Position numbers and translations under genes: made by a program
Notes under the pieces: generated by a model
What the model saw: the letters and a program-made list of their open reading frames with translations, nothing else
Told to the model about the DNA's origin: nothing
Database searches by the model: none
In this document: positions 11,451 through 21,749 of the stretch, piece by piece
Numbering within the stretch: the stretch's first letter is position 1
Layout of the letters: each line of letters opens with the position of its first letter
NCBI RefSeq assembly: GCF_004359215.1
Contig: NC_090615.1
Coordinates: forward strand, 5,151,264-5,215,263
Source: Bremia lactucae
Taxonomy: Eukaryota; Oomycota; Peronosporomycetes; Peronosporales; Peronosporaceae
Direction: 5' to 3'
Length of the DNA stretch: 64,000 nucleotides

Positions 11451-12251
11451 TTCATTTCAGCGACAGAGCACTTCCACATGGTCATAATTGCACGATTGTT
11501 GATTCGGAGCATGCGACATGATTAAAACAGTCAAATCGATACGACTTTTTGCTGTATTACTGCCGTGCGCTGGGTCGTTGGACATTTACAGCCTTCTTTC
11601 GACAAAATAAAGCATTATGAATGCACACACGAGAACGAATTTAATATTGTAGTTTCCAAATACTTTGCAATTTGATGCCGCACTAGGCTTTCAACTAAAT
11701 CATAAATTTATCTCCTAGATTTTAATCGTGTGAAATCGCTATCCCATCTTTTAGGTACATTTCTTGAAATTTTGCCATAACTGTTTAAAAGTCTAATTGC
11801 GACTTCGCTAGCCTTTAAATGCACGCACATTCACTACTTACACTGCTTACGGTCCGAACAAGCCTAGTCAAAGACATTTTGCTCCAGGGCAAGAATGTGT
11901 AAACGTTGAGTTAGCTTTATTTATCATAGGCTCACAAGGACTTTCAAAATATTTGCAATTCTCACATGTTGCAGATCAGAAACGTAAAATTCGTGAATTA
12001 CATCTTTTTGTCCAGGTTGAAGTTGACTTGACTGTTGCAGTTGAAGTGCGCATTAATCATGGGACGTCGAACACGTGAAGGAAGTGGTGCGCTTTTGCAA
12101 GGCGTGCAGTAGGTGAGGCAGTCTGCTAATGTTTATAACTACTGTAGACAGTAGCGACCGCGTAGAAGGACGGAGTCGAAAGCACGCGAAACTGTTGCGA
12201 GATGGTCCGAATAGTGGCGAGTTGCACTGCATCGTGCAAATTCATACCTAA
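11451..12251. other. Intergenic
   Basis: AT-rich with no gene visible. An upstream exon of the HSF-like gene may lie near 12059-12112, where an ATG and a GTGAGG donor-like site occur, but the reading phase does not fit and I do not claim it. Confidence 0.35.
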
Positions 12252-12944
12252 CGTTCATTCAAAGCAGGCCACGACAGTGATGGTGACTGTTGGCGCTGGA
12301 GAACTCTTCTTGAGAAATTGCATTTCCTTTTGGACAATGAATTAGAGGGGAGTGTGCTCAATTGGCTTCACGACGGCTCGCAATTTGTCGTAAAGCACAC
12401 AGGAGAAATCAAGCTAGCAAAACTTCTCGGACTTCAAGTGTGCTCACTTGATCAGGTGCTGGAGGCGCTCCATTTTGAGTGTCGGGTCGAAGATCACTGG
12501 AATTGCACAATCTATCGTCACTGGTGCTTTGTTCGCGGGCATCCTCACAAGATCGACCGGATTGCCGGATACAATAGTTTAAGCCCCGAATGGGGCTTTG
12601 TTATGCCCAACATCGCCTACAACTCCGAGCTGAAACCACTTGAGGTCCGACTCAGTCTTTTAGGATCTACCGAACAAGCGTGGGAGGTCACCATTGCACC
12701 AACCGTCCTGCCCCAACCTACGCTTGACGTAACCGAGGATTTTTTCTTCCAAGAGAATGTTACTTTTTGTAGCGCTGTGGAAGAAGTATCGTGGAAGAAA
12801 GAATTTGACTCATCGGATGATTGTAGCGATCACAATATGAAATCGCCGCTATGGTGGTCGCAACGCAGCGATTTTTCTAGTATCTGCACGGATGACCTAT
12901 CCGAAATGGATTCGCTTTCTCAAATTAGCGCGTTTTACGGATAG
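12252..12944 (+). CDS. Divergent HSF-type DNA-binding domain protein (5' exon unresolved)
   Basis: This open frame runs from a stop at 12249 to TAG at 12944. Its first half resembles the heat-shock-factor winged-helix domain: LLEKLHFLLDNE...VLNWLHDGSQFVV, then LAKLLGLQ, and at its end the YRHWCFVRGHPHKIDRI block matching the F.H..F.RG....I signature of HSFs. The usual NFSSFVRQLN recognition-helix block is weak (VLEALHFECRVED). The C-terminal half is acidic and Ser-rich, like an activation domain. There is no ATG at the front, and GCAG at 12264-12267 looks like a 3' splice site, so an upstream exon with the start is missing from my model. Oomycete genomes hold many divergent HSF-like proteins, and this could be one (inference). 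Confidence 0.55.
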   Translation, partial: RSFKAGHDSDGDCWRWRTLLEKLHFLLDNELEGSVLNWLHDGSQFVVKHTGEIKLAKLLGLQVCSLDQVLEALHFECRVEDHWNCTIYRHWCFVRGHPHKIDRIAGYNSLSPEWGFVMPNIAYNSELKPLEVRLSLLGSTEQAWEVTIAPTVLPQPTLDVTEDFFFQENVTFCSAVEEVSWKKEFDSSDDCSDHNMKSPLWWSQRSDFSSICTDDLSEMDSLSQISAFYG

Positions 12945-13835
12945 CATTATCGTAAACAAGAGGCAATTAATAAACTTTGCATCATGAGGTGTCAACTCGA
13001 TAATATTTTGAAGGGATTAACATTGGAAGCCTATGTAACACGCGATAGCACTTGGTGGAGAGAAATGATTCCTAAAAAGAAGCCATCATTATTTCGCTTC
13101 ACAGCAGCCATTCAAAGCGGTAGCTATATTATTTGCAAAAGAAACCAATGTTTTATTTAAGTCAGGTACCAGATGCCTGATTCACATAGCATGAGCGTGA
13201 GTGGACTCAGGCCTAATACCAATATTTTATCTATTATTTATGCCTAAGTCCACCCACGCCCATGCAATGTGTATCCGTCCATCATCTCATAATATTTTAG
13301 CCAGCGAGGTGCCGACTTTTCATGCGTTGTGCCGACTTTGAATGCATTCGTTCAATTTATGGGGTCGATTAAAACGACCATCGATTCCTACTGCCGAAAA
13401 GAAGGAATTGCAAACACGGTTTTTTTTATCCAAATGCTTCTTGATGTTTTGCTCTTCAAGATACTGTTCGATGCTCGAGATTAAGACCTGAATCCAAGAT
13501 CATTTAATGAGTGTCTGACTTAGGCTTCAATTTTAAGAATTAAAGCCTATTCACTTTATTGTCCTCGCAACATAAGGATTGATTCAGTACTCTCGTGGCT
13601 GAGACTTCATGTTTCTTGCCATTTTTAACTTGCAAATTCATTTGATGCGGCAAAGAGAAGGATGATTGTGTTAAGTGGTGTGAACCGAGCAAACATTTCG
13701 CTCGGATCAGTTTTATTGCACAGCTGCATATAACTTATTTTGCTTATAATTAGCTGTAATCACTTTTTGTGCACCACGTAATCTGCAACTTTTGGTGTGT
13801 GAGCAACATTACGCAATTTTAATTCCAGAAGCACG
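12945..13835. other. Intergenic with a small hairpin element
   Basis: Apart from the inverted repeat at 13178-13276 I see nothing recognisable. The right end is the upstream region of the gene at 13836. Confidence 0.4.
13178..13276. repeat. Small hairpin element with about 35-bp inverted arms
   Basis: The left arm 13178-13212 and right arm 13242-13276 are imperfect reverse complements. Both contain the block seen on the left as GCGTGAGTGGACTCAGGC, with a few mismatches. The 29-bp loop is AT-rich. It looks like a foldback or MITE remnant, and no clear target duplication is visible. Confidence 0.65.
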
Positions 13836-14704
13836 ATGGCGACGTTAAGCGAAGACGAACAGGAGCTGATTCACAGGGACCGCGAAGTCCACCCCGAGTG
13901 TTTTTACTCAACAGCGCTTTCAAAATCGTGCAGATCCATCAATGGCGACAGCAAGTGTGAAATTATTAAGAAAATCTACCGCCAGTGCCCTAACTCTCGC
14001 AAAGAGCTCATATCGAATCGGACGGAGATCATGGAGGACGAGCACGGTGGCGAGTCCACGGCAGACGATTTTGATGTTAGGGAAAGAATGGGCCCGATCA
14101 AAGGGTTAGTGGATGCGAGGAGTGTGTGTTAGTTGTATATTTTCGTTAAAGTGTCGTAATGACTCACAGTGGCGAGCAGTTTCCAGGCGCATTCTTTCAG
14201 CAACGGTTTGTGTATTTGGACAATTGCAGGGTAGTTTATGATACTTAACCGCGTTGGTGATGTGTTTGTGTCAGCGGCGATGATTTTCACGCACAAATGA
14301 GTCCTTTTGACTTTTTACGACAAGAAATGTTGCGTCCTTTTGAAGGTAAATTAAAAATAGAGGTAATAAACCTATGTTTTTAAAATGGTGCAATTATTTA
14401 CTGCAGAATTTTTGGGTACTGACCTATGGGAGGGAGACAACTTGAACCCATTTGAAGGTCTAAAGAGGCAGTTTAAACGGATGCCAGAACATCCACCGTT
14501 TCCACAGCCGGACCCACCTCATTATTCGTTTCAGCCTTCGCAGGAAAAGGACGGTCGAGACGGTATGTCAAATACTTTGGACATTGGCAACTGTTCTAAT
14601 TTATGCTTTTGTGCGCACGATATGCAGATGATGACGCCAGAAAGCGTGCACAGAGTAAAGGCGACTTGTTTGCAGGCTATTCAGGCCGTGTAGACGAGAT
14701 ATAG
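13836..14704 (+). CDS. Twin CX9C (CHCH-type) protein
   Basis: The five-exon model is 13836-14104, 14170-14205, 14275-14345, 14407-14562 and 14628-14704. All phases fit, giving 202 residues. The N-terminal part has two CX9C pairs (Cys22/Cys32 and Cys41/Cys51), the signature of small mitochondrial intermembrane-space proteins oxidised by the Mia40/Erv1 relay. After a charged linker comes an aromatic and acidic block (PFDFLRQEMLRPFE, then EFLGTDLWEGDNLNPFEGLK) and a proline-rich stretch. The end is GYSGRVDEI. I do not recognise the C-terminal block. The spacing between the CX9C pairs is short (8 residues). Localisation is inferred from the motif only. Confidence 0.75.
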
Positions 14705-15347
14705 GAGGGGTTGGGCATGAAGATGTAATTTGAGAAACATGTCTTGATAGATTATGTTGCTTTGAAATTTATCTGCCACTTGAAGAGTTTGCTTTGCATT
14801 CGAGTGTAGATCCTACATATAACGTCGCGATTGTGACTTAATTGAAAGTGTTGAGCTGGTGTCCGGACGAACATTAATTTCCACAAACGACGCTGTTTTT
14901 TAGTCACATCTCTCTGATAGTACTTGTGGAGTTTTTGTTTACCACGCCACTCCTTCTCTTCTGTGTAATTATTGTGTATATGGTTGTGCACAATTCTCTT
15001 ATCATCATATCTCTTCATATCCGTTAGAGCCACGCTTAAGGTTGTCTTGATTGCGTCTAAATGACATTAGCGCAATATTCAAAAAAAATTCACGATTGGA
15101 TTGATAACTCTAGCAAATTGAAATTTTGCATTGTCAGCTTCACCGACTTATAAAAATGCATTGACTCGAAAATTTTTAACCGTTGCGTCTAAACACGTGC
15201 CAATTATGAGACACCAAAAAAATTTGACGTTATTGTTGAAAAAGTGTCGGCTTCATATCAGCCATCATCAAAAAAATTACGAAGCTAGCTATTATAGATG
15301 GCCTAATTCAGCTGATTATTACAGAAGAAGCAATTGTTTTCATGAGT
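14705..15347. other. Intergenic between convergent genes
   Basis: AT-rich 3' flanks of the twin-CX9C gene and of the minus-strand gene ending at 15348. The minus-strand frame 15033-14752 has no recognisable domain. Confidence 0.4.
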
Positions 15348-16307
15348 TTAGCACCCTCGTTGCCGCCAACCTCTCGGCTCGCCAAACATAGTCCAGCGAT
15401 GATAACCTTCTTCTTCAGTCCATAGTAAGTCGTAGTCACAGAAGTCTCGATCAGTTAGCGTTTCAAATAACGCCTCTAAATTATTTTGAACCATTGCAAA
15501 AGCTCGTTTTGCTGCCCATTCAAAAAAGCACTTTAGTATAGTGGCGGCTGATCGAAACGCTTCATGATATGACGCGTTCCCTGTCCTTTGATTTTCGCCA
15601 ACACACAATCCAAATTTTTGAAAGATGTCTCTTTTCAAAATGATTTGGTTATTATAGCGGTCCATATCGTCGCTGTCTACTTCATTCAACGCATCCAATG
15701 ACACAACTTTAGAATCCAAAAACAAAGATGGCGCATCAGAGATATTTTTCTTAAATTCTTCAGAATCACCACTGGTATCTAGCTGATCGTGTCTCTCTGA
15801 ATTGAAAAAATAACATGCAGAGCCGGATTCGAGAAGCGAGGTCGATATTTTGAAAGCATTTTGCTCCTTTCTTCGTGGACTTAATGATCGCATCAGTGAT
15901 CGTAACCGCATGCCATCTGTCTTGTATTCTGACTCGACCTTTTGAGCCTCATCATCAAAACTAATGTGCCTTCTTTTCTGCATCTCCTCTGGGGATATTT
16001 TACCCGCTGTCACTATGTTTTGTCGAGGTGGCGTTTTCTCTGCTGCCAATTTGCTACTACATTCCCCATGTTCCCTTCTCATTGCCGCATCCATCCAAGT
16101 TTGTATTTCGGTTGTGCCATATTGTGACTCGCGGAGCAATCGTAATACGCGCACTGACAGTCCATCAGAACTTGGTACGTTCTGAAAACAAAAGCTTTCT
16201 TTCGAATTAGCATCGGGAGTGAGCTGCAGTCCGACTCGCCGTAATCGCTGCCACTCTGTTTCGCTCAATACTTGAAAATCGTCTACAATCCGTTTAGTTC
16301 TATCCAT
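15348..16307 (-). CDS. Hypothetical 319-residue protein
   Basis: A long ATG-initiated single-exon frame with no family I recognise. The N-terminal part (LSETEWQRLRRVGLQLTPDA) and a block near residues 50-75 look helical. The middle is charged and Ser-rich with basic clusters (SLMRSLSPRRK). The C-terminal third (AATILKCFFEWAAKRAFAMV) is hydrophobic-helical and followed by acidic and aromatic residues. There is no signal peptide or clear membrane span. Its start is 204 bp from the divergent BRCT gene, so the two probably share a promoter region. Length, codon look and conserved-looking helices support a real gene. Confidence 0.65.
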   Translation of the reverse strand: MDRTKRIVDDFQVLSETEWQRLRRVGLQLTPDANSKESFCFQNVPSSDGLSVRVLRLLRESQYGTTEIQTWMDAAMRREHGECSSKLAAEKTPPRQNIVTAGKISPEEMQKRRHISFDDEAQKVESEYKTDGMRLRSLMRSLSPRRKEQNAFKISTSLLESGSACYFFNSERHDQLDTSGDSEEFKKNISDAPSLFLDSKVVSLDALNEVDSDDMDRYNNQIILKRDIFQKFGLCVGENQRTGNASYHEAFRSAATILKCFFEWAAKRAFAMVQNNLEALFETLTDRDFCDYDLLWTEEEGYHRWTMFGEPRGWRQRGC

Positions 16308-16511
16308 TCGAGGCTTACCACCCGCTCAAAAAAAGATCGGGTTGCCACAATCTAAATTAGCTAGAAGAAGTTCAACTAATTGACTAGCACTCTTGGCTTT
16401 CATTCAATTAGTGTGTCTTTTTAAATATTTTATCCCTTTTCTGGCATTAAAAATAGACCAAGTGCCTTATTTCGAACGTATAATCACTTAAGGACAAGAC
16501 AATAATATTAG
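16308..16511. promoter_or_regulatory. Short divergent promoter region
   Basis: Only 204 bp separate the start of the minus-strand unknown gene from the start of the plus-strand BRCT gene. Both promoters must lie here or overlap the 5' ends. I cannot name a specific binding site. Confidence 0.4.
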
Positions 16512-19357
16512 ATGGAATCATCACCGAGCGATAGCTTTGTCGAATCCCAGCAATGCAGTGCCGACCCAAGTGCCTTTGTAGGACATCACATTCCTGTAAA
16601 CTCCTCAAAAGCAGCACGTTTGCCGCCGCAGGAGACGCAATCGAGTTTTAAGCTCGTGCTCGATTTAAACGCGCCACTAACAGACGACTCTGCTCCGATC
16701 GGTACGAACCCATTTGATGGATTATTTGCCAGCGATACACAAGACGATGAAAACGCTGCAGTACAAACGCTGGTCCAGGAGAAAAATAAATCGAAGCCAT
16801 TAACAAAGACGAAATATCAGCAACACAGGCCCCGGAGTCCACCGCCGACCATGTTAAAAACTGTGGAAATAGCGTGGCGTGCTCGAAGACAAAAAATTGC
16901 GAACAATAATATTGTTGTCAACACTATCATCCAGGATTCAGACTTGAGTGAGGATCTAGCCCCAATTGTTTATAATGATGGTGGATTAAATGTATGTGAA
17001 GAAGATGAGGAGAAGCAGGCGCCGAAGAAGAGTATTGAGGAATATAGCGATCAAGAGACAGAGTATGACAAGGAAATCGAGTGTACCCAAGACCTTGGCG
17101 ACGAGGAAATGACTGGCAGCTATGAACGTGCTAGTGTGGAAAATAAAGGCAAAACAAAAGAAAGTGAACGTTTGGATGCTGAAACTATACCCTTTGACGT
17201 GATGAATAAAGCTGAGAATTTTGAGCTAGCGAGTCACGAAGATCACGCTACTAGTCAAGTGGAATCTGGAATAATATCAGAGTATTTGACACCAAGAGTG
17301 AATCTACATTGCATGGGCCAACCAATAAGTGTCGAAACAAATCAGGTTGTAGGAATCGAAAACGAGCAAGACGATTGTGTGCCGACACAGCCTAGCAAAA
17401 GTGGAAAGAATGATGTTAGCGAATCGGATCAATTATTGGTCGAACATAATTCGAATTTTCAGACAAAAGCTATTCAAAGTCCTGAATATTCCTTTGCTAC
17501 GCCGCAAAATGAGATCGAAGTCAGCCCAAGCCATAATATTGAAGCATCTAAGCTCGTTGAGGAAACCGATCGACCCAATTCATCTGACTCGATGGTTAGC
17601 TCACCAGTAGCAACTCCAACACCATTGGAATCAGCGACAATCAAATGCATTTCTCGGCCAATGTCTGGTTCACATACAAAGCCGACGACACGTAAAATTC
17701 TCACTCCTTCGAAGCCAAAAGCAAATAAACGAAAACGCGATTTATTTTCCCCTCATCGAGTTGTGGCAAAAAGTGGTGACCCTCAAACACCCTGCTCTCG
17801 TGTTCGTAAAAGCTCTCGATCCAATCCATCTACGCCTTTATCAACACCCCATGTTCGAACTCGAACACGATCACTTACACCAGTGCCGACTCAACGCGCT
17901 TATGTCTCGCGATCCCGGACTCTTTTTAAGTACAAATTTGATTTTTGTTTGACTGGCTTTGTCAAGACTGGTGAAGAAGCGTTGAAAGCATTGATTGAAG
18001 GGCATGGTGGGAATATTCCCGATCGGTACGAGAATGTATTGCATCAAGCAAACAAGAAAGCTATCGTTATTGCGACCCCAGTGTCATGGCGAAAGCGAAA
18101 GTTTATGCAAGCTGTCGCATGTGGCATTCCAATTCTGCATACCGATTGGATTAAAGATTGCATTGATACAGGAACCGTGATTCCGTTTGATGGGTATCAA
18201 GTCCCAATTGGATATTCAGTCACGACACGAAAGTTTGAATGCTTTTGTCCGAAAGAGGTACGTTGAATAACCTGAGATTTTTCAATGGTTTTATAAAGAG
18301 TTTTAATCGAAAGCGTTAGCTTTATATTTTTCAAGGCTATTCATTTGGTCTGGTGACTGATGTGAGCCACGTTTCAAAGGTGGAAGCAAAAAATAAAACT
18401 GATTTGATGGCATTCTTATTAAAAGCTTGGGGAGCCGACGCTGTTTACGAGGTTTGTTGTAAATTTTTGTGATACGTTTGAAACGAATGACATGCATTGA
18501 TGGCGTTTATGAATGAAGAATTATGCAAGCAAGAACAACGAACAACGTGTCGATATTATTCTTTGCGACGAGTTTACTCCTGTACGTACTGTCGAACGTC
18601 AAGTGTTTCTGATGCTAATGTCTTGGCGTATCCTTAGACGTGTCGATACTACAAGAGAAAACATCACGTGTATGTCAAAAATTATCAATGGGTTACGGAG
18701 TGCATGATATTGCAGGTATGACTATATCTCTGCATCATTTTTGTAAATCGGCTGATCGATTGAGAGTATTGTAGCGATTTATTGATCCAACAAACCCTGG
18801 CTTTGACCCTCTACGCGTTGGAAGTGATGACGTCTTTGCCGCGAGTGCTGCGATTGGTGATGTAGACAAGTACGAGCTCTTTCGTGCTTGTATTCTGTCA
18901 TCCCCTGACTTGTAGATACTGTAGTACTATTCTCAAATTGCACACTGGCGAGCTTGTTATGGTCGACATTGCTGGAACTGCTGCGGATCATTTCCTCTTG
19001 TTTCATGTGTGTGAAATCGTAAGTATTCACGTCAATGGTCGACAGGAGGAAGGTTCGCAATCCAAGCGAAACGAACATAAAGAAAAGGATATTCGGCTGC
19101 GAGTTGGGCTATTGAAACGGTATGTTAGCAATTTAAATGTGCCATTTGAGAGCTGACATATCTCGTTTGATGCAAGTAGGAAGCCCTATAGTCCCGAGTT
19201 ATCGTCGAATCCTGTGCAAATTCTCGATGTTTCGTGTTCCCAGGTCAAGCGACGAGTGGTTGCCATTTCGAAAGAAGACTACGAGAAGCTCAAGTACAAA
19301 GACGAAAGCATTTTTTACTATCAAGATGACAGAAAGCGTGACGAAACTGAGTCGTAA
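16512..19357 (+). CDS. Tandem-BRCT protein with probable C-terminal BAH domain
   Basis: The seven-exon model is 16512-18257, 18320-18451, 18519-18581, 18638-18715, 18775-18869, 18916-19119 and 19180-19357. All introns are GT..AG, phases agree, and the product is about 831 residues. Residues 1-470 are disordered, acidic and rich in S/T-Q and S/T-P sites. BRCT 1 (about 475-565) has FDFCLTGFVKTG, GHGGNIPD and the ILHTDWIKDCID tryptophan motif. BRCT 2 spans exons 2-4 and ends YVKNYQWVTECMILQ. This layout resembles DNA-damage mediators of the 53BP1/Crb2 type, which bind phosphorylated partners and chromatin. Exons 6-7 then encode a BAH-like segment (TGELVMVDIAG, LFHVCEIVSIHVNG, LRVGLLKR, KPYSPELSSNPVQILDVS). 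The BRCT call is strong and the BAH call moderate. The acceptor of exon 2 was chosen at 18318-18319 because the later AG breaks the frame. Confidence 0.85.
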
Positions 19358-19416
19358 TTTCAATAGAGCGACAAACATGCCAACTCGAACCCTTCTTGAC
19401 ATTGCTCTTTATTTGG

Positions 19417-20559
19417 TTACTTAAGCTGAGAGGCTTCCGTGAGGCAATTCATGTAAATATACGTATCAACGCCATGTCCGTCCATGGGCATGATCGCGAG
19501 CTCTCCGCCAAAGTATTTTGCATACAGTTGCGCAATGCGTAACCCAAACGAGTCGGAAAAGTCCAATCCACTCGCACGTCGTTCCAAGACCTCGGCAACA
19601 GGATCGTAACCTGTTGATATCGAAGAAGGGGCTGTCTGGTGATACTTTAAAAGCCCATTAGCTTGCTCTCGAGTCATGCCGCCGCCTTGATCTGATACTT
19701 TGACACACACCCCGTGTGATCCCCCCGAGATCAAGACCTTCACAGGAGGTGGCGACAACATTCCTGTCTTCTTGGCCTTTGCAATGCTATTTAATACGGC
19801 ACTCTTAAACACTTCAGTTAATATGATTTCAATATGCTGCGGTACATAGCGATACGTGGCGTCTTCGTTGCCACTGACAAGAATTTCAGGTACTGAATCC
19901 CCGTGTCGATTCTTGAGCCATAATGGACGGACTTTTGCCACAATTTCTCGAGCTATTTGAATCGGTGACGTCTCATGATTAACTATACCAGTAAACCCTG
20001 GCAAGGGTGTCTGGGAGGCAACATGTTGGTCCACGAGCATGCGAATTCCAATGCGTGAATTGTAGAAATTATCAAGCGATTCCGTTAAACCCTGATGTTC
20101 ATATTCCAAAGCTTGCACGGCTTTCGAAATGTTACCATGCATGGACGCATGCTCGTTTCGAATTTGGCGGTGGAGTTCCATAAAGTCGTGTTCGCTTGCG
20201 AGATTCATAGGGAGGGGGCAGTGCAGGAGCCGAGCAAAGCTGCTTAATAGCTTCTCACGTAGTGATACGATTGGCTCCGCCTCGGGTAGCTCACCCGGTA
20301 GGTTTTCAAGGTCTACAATGCGACGTGCAATACGAATTGGAACCTCATGGTGTAGCTGCTGCGCAGACGTGACAATAGCAGGCAGATTAAGTTCGCGCCA
20401 CTTGCGTAAGGATTCCGGATCGTTGTGTAACGAAGCAGCAAGGGCAGGCGTCGCATGCGGTCCGCGCTTGAGCAACGCTTGTAACGTGATTTTTGGCAAA
20501 GGAATGTGGTGGAGGCGGTAAACCTCGGCCAATACTTTGGCTCCTGTCACGATGGCCAT
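19417..20559 (-). CDS. Pyruvate dehydrogenase kinase / branched-chain ketoacid dehydrogenase kinase family
   Basis: Single-exon 380-residue protein of the mitochondrial PDHK/BCKDK family, which phosphorylates and inactivates the E1 subunit of the dehydrogenase complex in the matrix. Length is typical. The histidine-box-like block IRNEHASMHGNI is at 133-144, the G1 box SDQGGGM at 289-295, and the G2 region FGLRIAQLYAKYFGGEL at 338-354, followed by the family-typical GHGVDTYIYMN. The N-box reads EVFKSAVLNSI, so the position that is normally the Mg-binding Asn (ELFKNAM in the family) is Ser253. That may mean altered or lost catalysis. The 3' end lies 59 bp from the 3' end of the convergent BRCT gene. 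I cannot tell which dehydrogenase it acts on. Confidence 0.92.
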   Translation of the reverse strand: MAIVTGAKVLAEVYRLHHIPLPKITLQALLKRGPHATPALAASLHNDPESLRKWRELNLPAIVTSAQQLHHEVPIRIARRIVDLENLPGELPEAEPIVSLREKLLSSFARLLHCPLPMNLASEHDFMELHRQIRNEHASMHGNISKAVQALEYEHQGLTESLDNFYNSRIGIRMLVDQHVASQTPLPGFTGIVNHETSPIQIAREIVAKVRPLWLKNRHGDSVPEILVSGNEDATYRYVPQHIEIILTEVFKSAVLNSIAKAKKTGMLSPPPVKVLISGGSHGVCVKVSDQGGGMTREQANGLLKYHQTAPSSISTGYDPVAEVLERRASGLDFSDSFGLRIAQLYAKYFGGELAIMPMDGHGVDTYIYMNCLTEASQLK

Positions 20560-21011
20560 CGTAGTGACTTAGATAATAAGAGAAGATATGTACTCGAGGT
20601 TTGCGCAAACATCCGATTCGAGTTACGGACCTAATATAAATCGAATTCAAGTAAATATTTTTAAAGGCAGTGCATTGCCTAGTTCAACCAATAATTGCGA
20701 TGCTACATTTGGGCTGCTGTCGATCTATATACGGGAAAAAGGAACTTTGCCAGTCTTTTTTGGTATTAGACTGTGCAAGTCGAGAGGATGCTGTAAAAAG
20801 CAAAAAGTGATATTGTTTTAACGTGCTACAAACAACGTTTCTTACGCTCTCTACCATCCAACCAATTTATAAACCGATCGTAGCTGCACCTACCTGCCGA
20901 GAGTGGTCGGCCGAAATTCAACACACTCTCACCATCTTGCATTCTTCCAATACTCATCCTCGGTCGTCGCACGCTCGCCCACACTCCATGGCTACAGCAA
21001 ATTGAATAGCT
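20560..21011. other. Upstream region of the kinase gene
   Basis: No gene recognised. It should contain the promoter of the minus-strand kinase. It ends where the copia fragment begins. Confidence 0.4.
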
Positions 21012-21130
21012 CTAGTATTTCTGCAATCCTTTGGGCCGCAACACCTTTGTCAGTAAGTCCGCCTTCACAAGGCAGAATTCCACAATTTTCGGTTTGACGA
21101 TGTTCTTCCTTGCATTGTCGCATGGAACTT
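21012..21130 (-). pseudogene. Ty1/copia RNase H C-terminal tail fragment
   Basis: On the minus strand this gives VEFCLVKADLLTKVLRPKGL followed by a stop. This is the diagnostic end of copia polyproteins (the VADxLTKxL motif). Only this tail remains. An unrelated gypsy-type LTR follows at 21202-21733. Confidence 0.75.
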
Positions 21131-21201
21131 CATGCTGCGCACATACACGTGCTTGTTACTCGACATACTTCCTTCAGTCTCCAGCTGTCAGATAGCAGCC
21201 T

Positions 21202-21733
21202 TGTAGGCGGGTACGTCTTAATGCACCACGCTCTACTTAAGCACACACCCTAGCACAGCTAAGAAGCGGTTAGACTGTCTTTTCTTGCGTGCAGTGAGGT
21301 AGTTGCGATGGGCGCCTTAGCGACCTCACCCAACGCACTATGAACTCAAGTAAAGTGTCGTCACGGGGGCGGTATTCCGGCTCCTCGTGCGCACTTGCCA
21401 AGTGGGAAGTAGTTTTCAGACTGATTTATATAAATTCGCATTATAGATTAATACCTATATTTACAAATCTTAAAATGTCATCTCTGTAATTAACACCAAT
21501 ATGTATTGCGAGCGTATCTTTCTCGATACCTCGCGTAACGGATGACGCTTGCCGTCATCCCTCCTAATGTGAATGCACCTATGCGCATCACATACATAAG
21601 GGTTGGTCACAATGTGAACCATACTCAAGTGGTGGGTCTAATTACTTTATTTAAGTAATTGACCATCCCTTTAAGCACATAAAGTATTCCTAACGGGGAC
21701 TGTGTAACATTAGGGCAAGTATAGCCCGTTACA
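21202..21733 (-). repeat. Gypsy LTR (minus orientation), 3' LTR of a deleted element
   Basis: This 532-bp unit begins TGTAGGCGG and ends CCCGTTACA on the plus strand, that is TGTAACGGG...CCTACA on the minus strand. It is clearly homologous to the LTRs at 57186-57725 and 51045-51692. Next to it at 21734-21749 the minus strand has a purine-rich tract (AAAGAGGAGGGGATCG), as expected for a polypurine tract directly upstream of a 3' LTR. Confidence 0.85.
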
Positions 21734-21749
21734 CGATCCCCTCCTCTTT

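Noticed and set aside
20129..20521. 130-codon plus-strand frame
   Set aside because: Shadow of the PDH kinase family gene on the minus strand.
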